From NCBI RefSeq assembly GCF_002953715.1, contig NZ_CP025012.1, positions 1,860,001-1,924,000 of the forward strand: a DNA stretch of 64,000 bases, read 5' to 3'. The stretch's first letter is position 1. Each line of letters begins with the position of its first letter. The notes beneath the pieces were generated by a model. The model had not been told where the DNA came from. It saw nothing but the letters and a program-made list of their open reading frames with translations, and did not search any database. This document shows, piece after piece, positions 56,050-64,000 of the stretch. This stretch comes from Rhizobium leguminosarum (GTDB taxonomy: Bacteria; Pseudomonadota; Alphaproteobacteria; Rhizobiales; Rhizobiaceae). The translations under genes were made by a program, and so were the position numbers.

Positions 56050-56997
56050 ATGTCTAAGGACAAAACCGTAAATGCTACATCAGTCGCGGCAACTCCCGCT
56101 TCCCACTCGTCCAAAGCCTTCGCTTCTACGCAAGCCGCGCACGACGCCGTCGGCTTCATCGAGATCGACGAAGTCCTGACGCTGAGGAGGATGGCTGTCA
56201 GCGCGCGCGCGCCAAAAGGCACCGTGCTTCTCCTGCATGGGTTTCCGGAAACACTGACGGTGTGGAACGACGTCGCGACAACGCTTGCTCACGACTACGA
56301 CATCCATGCCTTCGATTGGCCAGGCTACGGGCAGTCGTCGCGCCCGGCCTCGGAACGGTTTTCCTATGCGCCGAGGGCGTACGCCCAGGTGTTGAAGGCC
56401 TATATCGAACGGGCAGGCATCGATCGGTCGAAGCTCGTGATCTACGCGACTGACATCGGTGCCCTCCCCGTCCTGCTGCTTGCTCTCGACGAGCCGACGA
56501 TCGCCAGGCAGATCATCGTCGGAGACTTCGCGCCGTTCGACCGGCCGCAATATATGTGGGAGAACCTGCAGAACCTCAAAGCCGAGCCGACCGCCTCGCC
56601 GACCCGTGCCTACATGAACAAGACGAGCGACGAGATCCTCCAGAACGTGCACAGGCGCGGCCTCTCTCCCGCTGAACAATTCGATCTGCCGGTTGACGTC
56701 CAGCAGGACATGACCCGTTCGTGGAGCCTTGACGGGATGACTTCAGCGGATGCCTTCGCCCATTACTACGCAAATTTCACCGGCGATCAGCATTATCTTG
56801 AGGCCAACCTCACCCGGCTGAAGACGCCCGTGAAGGTGATCTGGGGTGAGAAGGACATCTACATCGCAAGGGAGATGGGCATCGAGTTCGCCGGCAAGAT
56901 CGGTGCAAAAGTCGATATCCTCTCAGGTATCGGCCACTTCCCGCATCTTCAGAATTCGAAACAAACGGTTGAAGAGATCAGCGCATCATTCAGATAA
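56050..56997 (+). CDS. alpha/beta hydrolase with Asp nucleophile
   Basis: A 315-aa hydrolase: LLHGFPETLTVW oxyanion loop, nucleophile Asp135 in IYATDIGALPV (Asp where lipases have Ser), the acid Asp in WGEKDIYIA and His in GIGHFPHLQ. An Asp nucleophile is typical of epoxide hydrolases, haloalkane dehalogenases and fluoroacetate dehalogenases. About 35 N-terminal residues before the domain are low-complexity. Start ATG 56050 is the first after the operator pair. Convergent with LysR. Confidence 0.87.
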   Translation: MSKDKTVNATSVAATPASHSSKAFASTQAAHDAVGFIEIDEVLTLRRMAVSARAPKGTVLLLHGFPETLTVWNDVATTLAHDYDIHAFDWPGYGQSSRPASERFSYAPRAYAQVLKAYIERAGIDRSKLVIYATDIGALPVLLLALDEPTIARQIIVGDFAPFDRPQYMWENLQNLKAEPTASPTRAYMNKTSDEILQNVHRRGLSPAEQFDLPVDVQQDMTRSWSLDGMTSADAFAHYYANFTGDQHYLEANLTRLKTPVKVIWGEKDIYIAREMGIEFAGKIGAKVDILSGIGHFPHLQNSKQTVEEISASFR

Positions 56998-57004
56998 TGT
57001 TTGA

Positions 57005-57895
57005 TTATCTTCGTGATAACGCGCGCAGCCGCGGCAATGACCAGTCGACGAAAGCCCGTACCTTCAAGGCGAGAAGCCCCTGTCGTGCATAGACGATATG
57101 AATGGGCTGTGGTGGCCCGTCGAAATCGCTAAGGATGGGGACGAGCGCGCCAGATGCCAGCTCGTCGGGAACCTGATAATCGAACAGCCGCGCGATCCCC
57201 GCCCCGCCGATGGCCGCCGCAACACAGTTCGCCGCCGTATTCACCTCCAGCCGGTTGCGGGGCACCGCCTCAATCGGCGTGCCGTCGACGTCGAAGGTCC
57301 AGAAGAATGTCCGCTTGTTGAAGATGATCCCGTCGCGATCGATGAGATCGCCGGGACGCTCCGGCATGCCATGCCGCTCGAGATAGGCAGGGCTCGCGCA
57401 GGTCATCAGGCGGAATTCCCCGACCTTGGCGGCATGGAGCGAGCTGTCGGCGAGCTCGCCGAGACGGATCGCGATATCCACCTGCTCGGACACGAGATCG
57501 ACCGTGCGGTCGAGCGACAATAGGTTCAGCGATACCTCGGGATATTTGTCCATGAAGCTCAGAGCAACGGGCAGCACGTAGCGGCTCCCGTATTCGATCG
57601 GCATCGTGATCGCCAGCACGCCTCTGGGCGTCTGGTATTCCCCGGACGCCCTTCGTTCGGCCTCCTCCAGATCCGCCATGATCTTTCGGGCGGCGTCGAC
57701 ATAGTCGCGCCCCGCGTCGGTGAGCTGAAGATTGCGGCTGGTGCGAACGATGAGGTTCGCCCCAAGATGGCGTTCAAGTTCGGCCACCTTGCGACTGACG
57801 CTGGGTAAAGGCGCGTTGAGCTTCCTGCTGCCGGCAGAGATGCTTCCGGCGTCGACGACGGCCAGCAACATGCGCATCGCTTCGAGACGATCCAT
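57005..57895 (-). CDS. LysR family transcriptional regulator
   Basis: A 296-aa LTTR: N-terminal winged helix MDRLEAMRMLLAVVDAGSIS and APLPSVSRKVAELERHLGAN, then an effector domain with RSHxxD-type ending. It converges with the hydrolase (7 bp apart), which is the neighbour most likely to be regulated, though LTTRs normally regulate divergent genes. Downstream on its upstream side is a palindromic repeat. Confidence 0.92.
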   Translation of the reverse strand: MDRLEAMRMLLAVVDAGSISAGSRKLNAPLPSVSRKVAELERHLGANLIVRTSRNLQLTDAGRDYVDAARKIMADLEEAERRASGEYQTPRGVLAITMPIEYGSRYVLPVALSFMDKYPEVSLNLLSLDRTVDLVSEQVDIAIRLGELADSSLHAAKVGEFRLMTCASPAYLERHGMPERPGDLIDRDGIIFNKRTFFWTFDVDGTPIEAVPRNRLEVNTAANCVAAAIGGAGIARLFDYQVPDELASGALVPILSDFDGPPQPIHIVYARQGLLALKVRAFVDWSLPRLRALSRR

Positions 57896-57947
57896 CGTAC
57901 ACCGCCAATAAGATATCGCTTCTGTTCAGCCCAACTTAAGGCTCGGC

Positions 57948-58065
57948 TTTAGAACAAGATGATTTTAGGCCGGGTCGGCCTAAAATCTGAATCCTGTTCT
58001 ACATTATAGAGTTAGAGCATGATGTCGTCCGAAAACCGCTCACACTTTTCGGCATCATGCTCTAG
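57948..58065 (-). repeat. mosaic palindromic repeat, type B copy 2 (inverted)
   Basis: Inverse of 28067-28183 with a few substitutions: AGAACAAGATGATTTTAGGC ... and TTAGAGCATGATG...CATCATGCTCTA. Its right edge provides the stop codon (TAG) of the DUF599 gene. Confidence 0.75.
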
Positions 58066-58754
58066 TCAAGCAGCTTCCGTATGGCCATCATCCCCTTTGC
58101 AGCATCCGACCATGATTGACGCCAGATCAACACGCCGACGCTGAGGATGGTCGCAACAGCGAAGGGGATTGGCCCGAGGAACCAGAAGGCGGCTGCGAAG
58201 GTGAAGTAGTAAGACCGGACACCGACGCTGAACGATCGAAGAGCCGGGTTCAAAACCAGGGTCAGGGCATTCGTCCAGCCGCCGATGTCCCTCTCCTCAT
58301 CCCGGGATGGGCTCGCCCCGATCGCCGCCAGGCAATAGTTGATCTGCCGGACCGCCCAGATGAAATCGGATAGTCCCCGCAGCAGCGTGGCCATGATCAG
58401 GAGGACCTTGCACTGGAAAAACCACGCCGGATCCTGGGCCGCAAACATCGCGATCAGGCCCCCACCCGATCCATAGTTCGGCTCCATGAACAAGGCGCCG
58501 CTGAGCCCGACGATGACGATGAGATTGGCGGAGCCGAAGAAGGATGCTGAATTGATCGTGTGCCCGAGGATCGCGGCGTCGCCGATGAAATTGTTGTCTC
58601 GCGTCAGCACCTCCCGCATCCAGGCGGCGCGAACGCGCACCATATCAACGGAAAGGCTATCGTTCCTTCTCGGCCACCCCGCAGCCATCAAAGGCTCGAC
58701 CGCCACCCAGACGAGAAGGAAGAAAACGATCGCCGCGACATTCAGAAAATCCAT
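58062..58754 (-). CDS. DUF599 family membrane protein
   Basis: A 230-aa protein with four to five helices; MREVLTRDNNFIGDAAILGHTINSASFFGS and SDFIWAVRQINYCLAAIGAS are recognisable DUF599 motifs (given in part). The family has no known function. Start at 58754 gives MDFLNVAAIVFFLLVW; the open frame continues 20 codons upstream. The stop lies inside a palindromic repeat. Confidence 0.8.
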   Translation of the reverse strand: MDFLNVAAIVFFLLVWVAVEPLMAAGWPRRNDSLSVDMVRVRAAWMREVLTRDNNFIGDAAILGHTINSASFFGSANLIVIVGLSGALFMEPNYGSGGGLIAMFAAQDPAWFFQCKVLLIMATLLRGLSDFIWAVRQINYCLAAIGASPSRDEERDIGGWTNALTLVLNPALRSFSVGVRSYYFTFAAAFWFLGPIPFAVATILSVGVLIWRQSWSDAAKGMMAIRKLLD

Positions 58755-58850
58755 GGTGCCCCCGAATTCTATCTGGATTTTCTGAACACTACTTCGAGCT
58801 AACGGCAGCTCCAAGCGTCTATCGCCGCCCTGCCCTTCAGATCGACACGC

Positions 58851-59813
58851 CTATATAAGGGCGTTCCATGGTCCGTCGCGGACCGCCGCGAGGTAACGGG
58901 ACAAAGTCGCAGCCCGAAGCCGAATGTGCTCGATCGCCTGTTGTGGTGTCACGGCCAGGAAACCGACGTGGTCGCGTGGGCGTAGCTGGACGAAGGCGTC
59001 CAGATCCGAATCCACCACCGTTGCGATCTTGGGATAGCCTCCGGTCGTCTGGTGGTCGGCCAGCAGAATAGTGGCGACGCCGTCTCCGGCCACCTGCACC
59101 GAGCCCCGCACGATCGCTTCCGACGGCATGTCCAGCGCGACGCTTGGCGCAAGCGAGGGACCCTGGAGGCGTACTCCCATGCGGTCATAGGCATCGCTCA
59201 GGCGGAAAGGCGATGAAAGGAAATTCGACAAGGTTTCTTTCGAGAAGAACCGATCCTGTGGACCGACCACCACACGCAGCTCGGATCGCGGTCTTGCGAT
59301 GACCGGACATGTGATCGGACCATTTCGATCATCCCGCACGTCCGGATCAGCTATAGTGAGCGTCTGTCCGGCTGCAAGGCGCCCGCCGCCGAGGCCGGAG
59401 AGACTGTGGGTCGACATGCTGCCCAGCCAGGTCTTCGCCTCGATATGACCGGCGAAGGACAGATACGTCCAGCTTCCCCAGTGTCCCGGACGGATCGCCA
59501 GCCGTTCCCCGGCCCTCAACGTGGCGACCATCCATGCGCCGCGCTTGTCGCCGGCATGCTCTACGATGAAGCCTCCTCCGGCGACGGCGAATGTAACATC
59601 CCCCGACAGGCAGTCGAGAACCAGGCCGCCCATGGAGACTTCGATTGCCGGCTGACCGGCAGGATTGCCGACGGCGGCGTTGGTGGCTGCAAACGAGGTC
59701 CTGTCCATCGGACCGGAGGCCGGAACGCCATACCGCATCAATCCGTGACGTCCTTCGTCCTGGACCGCGACGTGAGGACCCGCGAAGTTGACTGCAAGGA
59801 CAGCTTCGCTCAT
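58851..59813 (-). CDS. pxpC: 5-oxoprolinase subunit C
   Basis: A 320-aa biotin-dependent-carboxyltransferase-like protein: DEGRHGLMRYGVPASGPMDR and GLVLDCLSGDVTFAVAG, with DHQTTGGYPKIATV near the end. With PxpA and PxpB it forms the ATP-dependent 5-oxoprolinase that opens pyroglutamate to glutamate. Start at 59813 overlaps the PxpB stop. Confidence 0.92.
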   Translation of the reverse strand: MSEAVLAVNFAGPHVAVQDEGRHGLMRYGVPASGPMDRTSFAATNAAVGNPAGQPAIEVSMGGLVLDCLSGDVTFAVAGGGFIVEHAGDKRGAWMVATLRAGERLAIRPGHWGSWTYLSFAGHIEAKTWLGSMSTHSLSGLGGGRLAAGQTLTIADPDVRDDRNGPITCPVIARPRSELRVVVGPQDRFFSKETLSNFLSSPFRLSDAYDRMGVRLQGPSLAPSVALDMPSEAIVRGSVQVAGDGVATILLADHQTTGGYPKIATVVDSDLDAFVQLRPRDHVGFLAVTPQQAIEHIRLRAATLSRYLAAVRDGPWNALI

Positions 59814-60529
59814 GCGGGGCACCTCGCGTCGAATTCGGCCCTCGATATGCGGCGGAAACGCACCGCGTCGCCGACGTCGAAAAGGAACGGACGGTCGTTG
59901 GAAGCGGCGTCGAGGATCTTCGTCGGCGAGCGGCCGATGATCCACCAGCCGGTCGGCATGGCGAGCGTGCTCACCAGGCACTGCGGACCGGCGATCAGCA
60001 CGCTTCCAGCGGCGATGCCGCGAACAGGCGCCGGCTTCCTCGGCTGTTGAATGGCTTTGGGCACGCCTGCAAGGTAAGCGTAGCCGGGAGCGAAGCCGTA
60101 CATGAAGACGCTGTAGTCGCCGGAGAGATGGGCGGATATAACGTCTTCCGGCGACAATCCGCTTGCCTCGGCGACGGCGGCAAGATCGGGCGCGAGATCA
60201 GGATCGTAGCAGACTTCGACTTCGCGCATTGCTCCAATCGTCTCTGGAACCTTAGCCCCCAGACGCTCAGCAATGGCCGCCTCCGTCGTGCGGTGATCGG
60301 CCACGAGCGGATCGAAGCATACGAGAATGCTTGCATAGGCCGGAACGGCTTCGACGAATCCTGGAAAGGGTGCCGCCTTCAAGGCGGCGTCCAGCTTGAC
60401 GACCCGATCGTGGATCCGTCTATCGATGGTCGTGCCGAATTCAACGAGCACCGCGTGCCCGCCCACCGGGCGGTAGTTCGGAACGATGCCGGACGATGCG
60501 GACGGGTCCTGTGACAAATCAGTCGGCAC
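59810..60529 (-). CDS. pxpB: 5-oxoprolinase subunit B
   Basis: A 239-aa PxpB (KipI-like) protein: GGHAVLVEFGTTIDRRIHDR, GFAPGYAYLAGVPKAIQQPR and IIGRSPTKIL. Partner of PxpC and PxpA. It starts at GTG 60529 within the end of a 36-codon DUF1330-like relic, which itself overlaps the PxpA stop, so the whole operon is translationally coupled. Confidence 0.92.
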   Translation of the reverse strand: MPTDLSQDPSASSGIVPNYRPVGGHAVLVEFGTTIDRRIHDRVVKLDAALKAAPFPGFVEAVPAYASILVCFDPLVADHRTTEAAIAERLGAKVPETIGAMREVEVCYDPDLAPDLAAVAEASGLSPEDVISAHLSGDYSVFMYGFAPGYAYLAGVPKAIQQPRKPAPVRGIAAGSVLIAGPQCLVSTLAMPTGWWIIGRSPTKILDAASNDRPFLFDVGDAVRFRRISRAEFDARCPA

Positions 60530-60629
60530 CTTCGATCAGAATGAAGCCCGCATCCGCGGCGCCTGCCCGAAGCGCCTTGGCTTCCGGATCGGTGACGGCA
60601 GCCTGGGCGATAAGATAGCCTTTGGCCAT
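60519..60629 (-). CDS. 36-codon DUF1330-like relic in the pxp operon
   Basis: The product MAKGYLIAQAAVTDPEAKAL begins like a DUF1330 protein (small alpha/beta barrel-like, normally about 95 aa) but ends after 36 codons at GFILIEGAD. It starts in the PxpA stop overlap and ends over the PxpB start. Probably an internally deleted gene whose remaining role is translational coupling. Confidence 0.6.
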   Translation of the reverse strand: MAKGYLIAQAAVTDPEAKALRAGAADAGFILIEGAD

Positions 60630-61408
60630 CACCTGTTTTCCTTTGTCGGTTGGAGGAATGGTGCCACCTCGATGCCTGCCTTTTGCAATTCCCTGCGCAC
60701 GTGGACGGCCATGGCGAGCGCTCCCGGGCTGTCCCCGTGAACGCAGATTGAGTGCGCATCGAGAGGGATCGGAACGCCGTCTACCGTCGGCATGAGGCCG
60801 CTGGACAGGTACCCGATCAATCTCGATGCCGCCTGTGCGGGATCATCGATCATCGCTCCCGGTAAGTTGCGCGGAACGAGCCGACCCGTGGAGAGGTAGC
60901 CGCGGTCGGCAAAAATCTCGCTGAAGACGGTCATCCCGGCATCGAGGGCCGCATGCTCCAGCTCTGTCCCGGAGATCGCCAGTATGGCAAGTTCCGGCGA
61001 GACCGCTCGGGTTGCGCGGATGATGGCGTCGGCGACCGGCCGTTCGTCGGCCGCCCAATTGGCGAGTGCGCCGTGTGGTTTGATGTAACGGACTCGGGCG
61101 CCTGCCAGAGCCGCAGCTCCCATCAGCGCTCCTGTTTGCGTCGCGACAAGCTGCTCCACCTCCCGGATGCTCAAGGGGATCAGGCGTCGTCCGAAGCCCT
61201 CGCGATCTGCAAAGCCCGGATGGGCTCCTACGACGACACCTCGCTCGCTTGCGAGCGCAAGCGTCTCCACCATGGTCGCCGGATCTCCGGCATGGCCGCC
61301 ACATGCGATGTTCGCACTGGTGACGACGTCAAGGATCGCCTTGTCGTCGCCCATGCGCCAAGGTCCAAATGCCTCCCCCAGATCAGAATTGAGATCGATT
61401 TTCGTCAT
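60629..61408 (-). CDS. pxpA: 5-oxoprolinase subunit A (LamB/YcsF family)
   Basis: A 259-aa PxpA: MTKIDLNSDLGEAFGPWRMG and SANIACGGHAGDPATM, typical of the LamB/YcsF family. Start 61408 (ATG) is preferred over an in-frame TTG at 61420. First gene of pxpA-relic-pxpB-pxpC. No transporter gene is adjacent. Confidence 0.92.
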   Translation of the reverse strand: MTKIDLNSDLGEAFGPWRMGDDKAILDVVTSANIACGGHAGDPATMVETLALASERGVVVGAHPGFADREGFGRRLIPLSIREVEQLVATQTGALMGAAALAGARVRYIKPHGALANWAADERPVADAIIRATRAVSPELAILAISGTELEHAALDAGMTVFSEIFADRGYLSTGRLVPRNLPGAMIDDPAQAASRLIGYLSSGLMPTVDGVPIPLDAHSICVHGDSPGALAMAVHVRRELQKAGIEVAPFLQPTKENR

Positions 61409-61559
61409 GATTTCCGTCAACCCTTCGCACCGGTCTTGTCAGCTTCGTCGCCTTCTGGAGCGTCGAAGCCGAGGTGGAGCACACCTTCGCCATACGCGTC
61501 AAGAAAACGACGCTGCTGGCTGCGCGTGGCGAGCTTGTGTGGCGGTCTCGGGCCGCCTT

Positions 61560-61732
61560 TCGCGCGGAGCTTCGGTGGCAAGCTTACCATTCATCCGGCA
61601 CAGATCGAACCCATCAAGCGTGGGTTCCTGCCAAGCAAGGAATGCTTAAATCGATTCCGATTTGAGGAATTATGCAGTAAGATCGGCGGCGAAATGGTCG
61701 AGCGCGTCGTATTCTCTCAAGAGCCGGGGTGA
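61560..61732 (+). pseudogene. HpcH/CitE-type aldolase C-terminal fragment
   Basis: One frame gives FGGKLTIHPAQIEPIKRGFL, the conserved C-terminal metal/CoA region of citrate-lyase-beta/HpcH aldolases, with no N-terminal domain before it. The rest of the gap 61409-61775 shows no gene, only scattered coding-like pieces. Probably a gene remnant. Confidence 0.45.
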
Positions 61733-61775
61733 CGTGATCGACCGGCAGCAATGGCGCGCAGACTGGGGATGCGGA

Positions 61776-62300
61776 ATGAACCTTGTCGACAGAGCTTTCG
61801 GAACGTCCGAATTTTCTTTTGCCGAAGAGCCTGGCATTTTCACCTGGGAGTTGGCGACCGACAAGGTTTATGCGGATTCGGCGCTGGCAAACCTCTTTGG
61901 GCTTGATCCGGAACAGACCCTCACGGGGCTGCCGGTCATACGATACCTCGACCGGATTCACCCGGACGACAAGCCGTCTGTGGCCAAGGCGATTTCAGAA
62001 TCGGTGATCACAGGAAATCCATATCGCTGTGACTATCGGGTATTGGACCGAAGCGGGCAAATAGTAGCCGTGGCTGCCTTTGGTCGGTGTTTCAGGGATG
62101 AAGCCGGAAACCCGTCGCAATATGCGGGCATCGTCTACCCGACGAATGATCACGTCCAGCAAGACCAATTAACTGCTCACTGCAGCGAGGCACTGAAAAT
62201 TGCGCGGTCATCCGGCCTGCAGGCGACGGCCGATGCGCTTGAAGCGATTCTCAAAGAGCTTGCCAAGCCGATGCCTTCAGACACCGTGCAGGTTCATTGA
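61776..62300 (+). CDS. PAS domain protein
   Basis: A 174-aa single-PAS protein: IFTWELATDKVYADSALANL, YLDRIHPDDKPSVAKAI and RVLDRSGQIVAVAAFGRCF. There is no kinase or HTH domain. The last 50 residues are helical and could dimerise. The start at 61776 follows a GGATG/GGA region; earlier in-frame codons are not conserved. No haem-binding His is evident, so flavin or no cofactor is possible. Likely a stand-alone sensor or response-type partner. Confidence 0.78.
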   Translation: MNLVDRAFGTSEFSFAEEPGIFTWELATDKVYADSALANLFGLDPEQTLTGLPVIRYLDRIHPDDKPSVAKAISESVITGNPYRCDYRVLDRSGQIVAVAAFGRCFRDEAGNPSQYAGIVYPTNDHVQQDQLTAHCSEALKIARSSGLQATADALEAILKELAKPMPSDTVQVH

Positions 62301-62448
62301 TTCCTTCCCAAGTGTTAGTTGTCGCATCAGACTTTCGGTGATGGCAACGATCTGTGCGAGCCGTTGATACTTGACACCCGCAGAGGGCGCTCTTCTCCGG
62401 GCAGTGATCGATGTTACGGTCATCGGCAACGCGCCGCGCGCACCGCAG

Positions 62449-63270
62449 TTAGTGGCAAAGGACAGTGGGCATTTCGAGGCGTGTCAACAGGGACCGTGTG
62501 ATCCCTCCCAAGATGAATTCGCGCAGCCGCGAATGGCCGTATGCGCCGGCGACCAGCAAATCTGCCTTGCGTTCCAGGGCTGCACCTTGAATGACGCTGG
62601 CTGACGAGTCTCCCTTCGCCTGCACGGCTGCGATTTCGACGGCAAGACCAGCCTTCCGAAGCGCAGCCGCAAGGTGATCTCGACTGCGCTCGTCAATCTG
62701 CTTGTCATCGGTGACGGAAATCAGCACGACACGCGAAACCCGTTCAAGCAAGAACCTGGCGCCCGCCAGTGCCCGCGCGACAGTGGCTCCTCCATCCCAG
62801 GCGACGGCAACAGCATCGATCCGGCTGCAGAAATTGTCTGTGGGAAAAAGCAGGAGCGGTCGACCGCTTTCAAACAGCACGCTCTCGATCAGCGGTCTCA
62901 TCAGTTCAGATGCTTCCAAAATGGAAAGATCGTATGCGCGCGACAGCTCGGCAAGAGTTTGTGCGACAAACGGCTGCCTGACATCGAATGGCTGGATCTC
63001 GACCTCGACCTCGGCTTTTTTCGCATAATCACGGAGCGTCTGCCCGAGAACGGTTCCATTGTCTTTACTCAATCGCTCCGCCTCCGCACGCATTTTGTCG
63101 ACGTCAAGGAGTGATGGAAATCGCGGCTGAACGGGTTCGATCCTGATCTGCGGTATACTTGCCGTCAAACCGGCCTTTTGGTGAAGGGAAACATCGACAG
63201 CATTCTGAAGGAGCGAGAAGGAGCTTGCGTCTGGATAGGTGGCCAGCGGTAAATGGAATTGCGCTTTCAT
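62449..63270 (-). CDS. universal stress protein (UspA family)
   Basis: A 273-aa two-half UspA protein; the C-terminal half has the ATP-binding motif GAYGHSRLREFILGGITRSL (GX2GX9GS-type). The N-terminal half lacks a clear motif. A perfect FNR/FixK box (63327-63340) centres 63 bp upstream of the start, so oxygen limitation should control it. Such Usps are strongly induced microaerobically in rhizobia. Confidence 0.88.
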   Translation of the reverse strand: MKAQFHLPLATYPDASSFSLLQNAVDVSLHQKAGLTASIPQIRIEPVQPRFPSLLDVDKMRAEAERLSKDNGTVLGQTLRDYAKKAEVEVEIQPFDVRQPFVAQTLAELSRAYDLSILEASELMRPLIESVLFESGRPLLLFPTDNFCSRIDAVAVAWDGGATVARALAGARFLLERVSRVVLISVTDDKQIDERSRDHLAAALRKAGLAVEIAAVQAKGDSSASVIQGAALERKADLLVAGAYGHSRLREFILGGITRSLLTRLEMPTVLCH

Positions 63271-63326
63271 GGCTGAAGTCCTCCCAATGGTTGGAGGTAT
63301 CATAGCGTAAAGGCGTCTCCCGCGCT

Positions 63327-63340
63327 TTGATGAAGATCAA
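63327..63340. promoter_or_regulatory. FNR/FixK anaerobox
   Basis: TTGAT-GAAG-ATCAA, an exact match to the FNR/FixK/FnrN consensus TTGAT-N4-ATCAA. Centred 63 bp upstream of the UspA start, and 250 bp upstream of the MgtC-like gene on the other strand. The gap 63271-63584 holds no convincing gene. Confidence 0.8.
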
Positions 63341-63584
63341 GGTCGTTCCACCGCGAAAGCGCGACCGTGATATTGAACGTCCTCATGAGGAAGGAAGCGG
63401 AATTCATAGGGCGAAGCGGCAAAGATCTATGCTAAGCGATGAAGTGCGATCAGCGATTGAATATCAGCACTTCGCGGAGCAGACCCGTCCGGACGCCGCC
63501 GGGCAGCAGCTTGCGGATGAACAGCAGTGGCATATACGGCGCAGCTGCCTTCGATGAATCGGCCGGCGCGCCTGGACCCATCGG

Positions 63585-64000
63585 ATGATGACATCATTGG
63601 TGACGACAGAAGCATTCCAGCGCCTCAGTCTGGCACTTGCAATCGGCATTCTTGTCGGTATTGAGCGCGGCTGGCAGGATCGTGAGGCTGCTCCAGGCAA
63701 AAGAGTAGCCGGTATCCGCACCTATGGCCTGTCAAGTTTCCTCGGCGGCTTCTGCGGTTTTCTGCAGCCTCTGACAGGGCCGATTCTGCCGACAGCTATC
63801 TTTATATTCTTTTGCATCACCGTTCTCCTCTTCAGCCTCATGCAGGCGGCACAAGAAGAGGATTACAGCGCCACCGGCACCATTGCGGCCCTGGCGGTTT
63901 TTGCGTTGGGCTTTGGCGCGGTCGTGGCGGATATGACGGTAACGGCCGCAAGCGCTGTGGCCATAACGGCCCTTCTTGCAGCGCGGGAGCCGTTGCATGG
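63585..64000 (+). CDS. MgtC/SapB-DUF4010 family membrane protein, 5' part
   Basis: The frame from ATGATG at 63585 runs off the right edge (138 codons seen). It shows LALAIGILVGIERGWQDREA, RVAGIRTYGLSSFLGGFCGF and LFSLMQAAQEEDYSATGTIA, characteristic of the MgtC/SapB-type domain fused to DUF4010, a membrane protein linked to Mg2+ limitation or of unknown role. Upstream in frame there is a stop at 63555. Confidence 0.85.
   Translation, partial: MMTSLVTTEAFQRLSLALAIGILVGIERGWQDREAAPGKRVAGIRTYGLSSFLGGFCGFLQPLTGPILPTAIFIFFCITVLLFSLMQAAQEEDYSATGTIAALAVFALGFGAVVADMTVTAASAVAITALLAAREPLH

Noticed and set aside
63327..63557. 76-codon forward open frame in the UspA-MgtC gap
   Set aside because: Its start codon lies inside the FNR/FixK box and it has no family, ribosome site or conserved feature.

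Overview
The window reads as a high-GC chromosomal segment of an alphaproteobacterium of the Rhizobium etli / R. leguminosarum type. The evidence is a direct-repeat SOS box (GAAC-N7-GAAC) between uvrA and ssb, the gene order ssb - gyrA - coaD - two cyclophilins - queA - tgt, protein sequences of rhizobial character, and mosaic palindromic intergenic repeats resembling the RIME elements of rhizobia. The species assignment is inference. No rRNA, tRNA or CRISPR array was seen.

Layout. 0-10.3 kb is a conserved core: uvrA (start only), ssb, marC, gyrA, coaD, two cyclophilins, queA, tgt, plus two unannotated-size membrane miniproteins (5500-5826). 10.3-12.8 kb is a scarred accessory spot: a decapitated secreted-protein gene, two decayed IS5-type transposase fragments and between them an acyltransferase. 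12.8-15.5 kb holds a DUF4864 protein and a FabF / HxlR / membrane-protein group. 15.7-20.5 kb has an RTX-repeat glycosidase, apparently for type I export, diverging from a GH13 branching-type enzyme broken by a one-base loss. 21.7-28 kb is a complete phosphodiesterase + ABC importer operon with a LacI regulator. 28-35.5 kb has an M16 protease, MarR/GNAT, MFS, a frameshifted arginase-family gene and PlsY. 35.6-42.4 kb has two large TPR signalling proteins, a YidB-like protein and a peroxiredoxin. 42.5-44.5 kb is a divergent acetolactate-synthase-like gene behind a classical leader-peptide attenuator. 44.7-49.8 kb is a second (ribose-type) sugar transporter with its LacI repressor, followed by IS debris and an apparently intact IS30 element. 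51.4-58.8 kb carries a large MscS channel, two Asp-nucleophile alpha/beta hydrolases, a VOC protein and LysR and DUF599 genes. 58.8-61.4 kb is the 5-oxoprolinase operon pxpA-(mini-ORF)-pxpB-pxpC. The right end (61.7-64 kb) has a PAS protein, a universal stress protein under a perfect FNR/FixK box, and the start of an MgtC/DUF4010 membrane protein, suggesting entry into a microaerobic-response region.

The most interesting items are regulatory or very small: the ilv-type attenuator at 44.3-44.4 kb, the FNR/FixK box at 63.3 kb, two identical spaced palindromes before the 56 kb hydrolase, a 21-bp palindrome before the phosphodiesterase operon, a 21-bp in-frame tandem repeat at an ABC gene junction, a 36-codon DUF1330-like relic inside the pxp operon, and the 44- and 51-aa membrane proteins after gyrA. 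I found no clearly new multi-gene system such as a defence island; the window is mostly ordinary rhizobial chromosome with several unusual local features.
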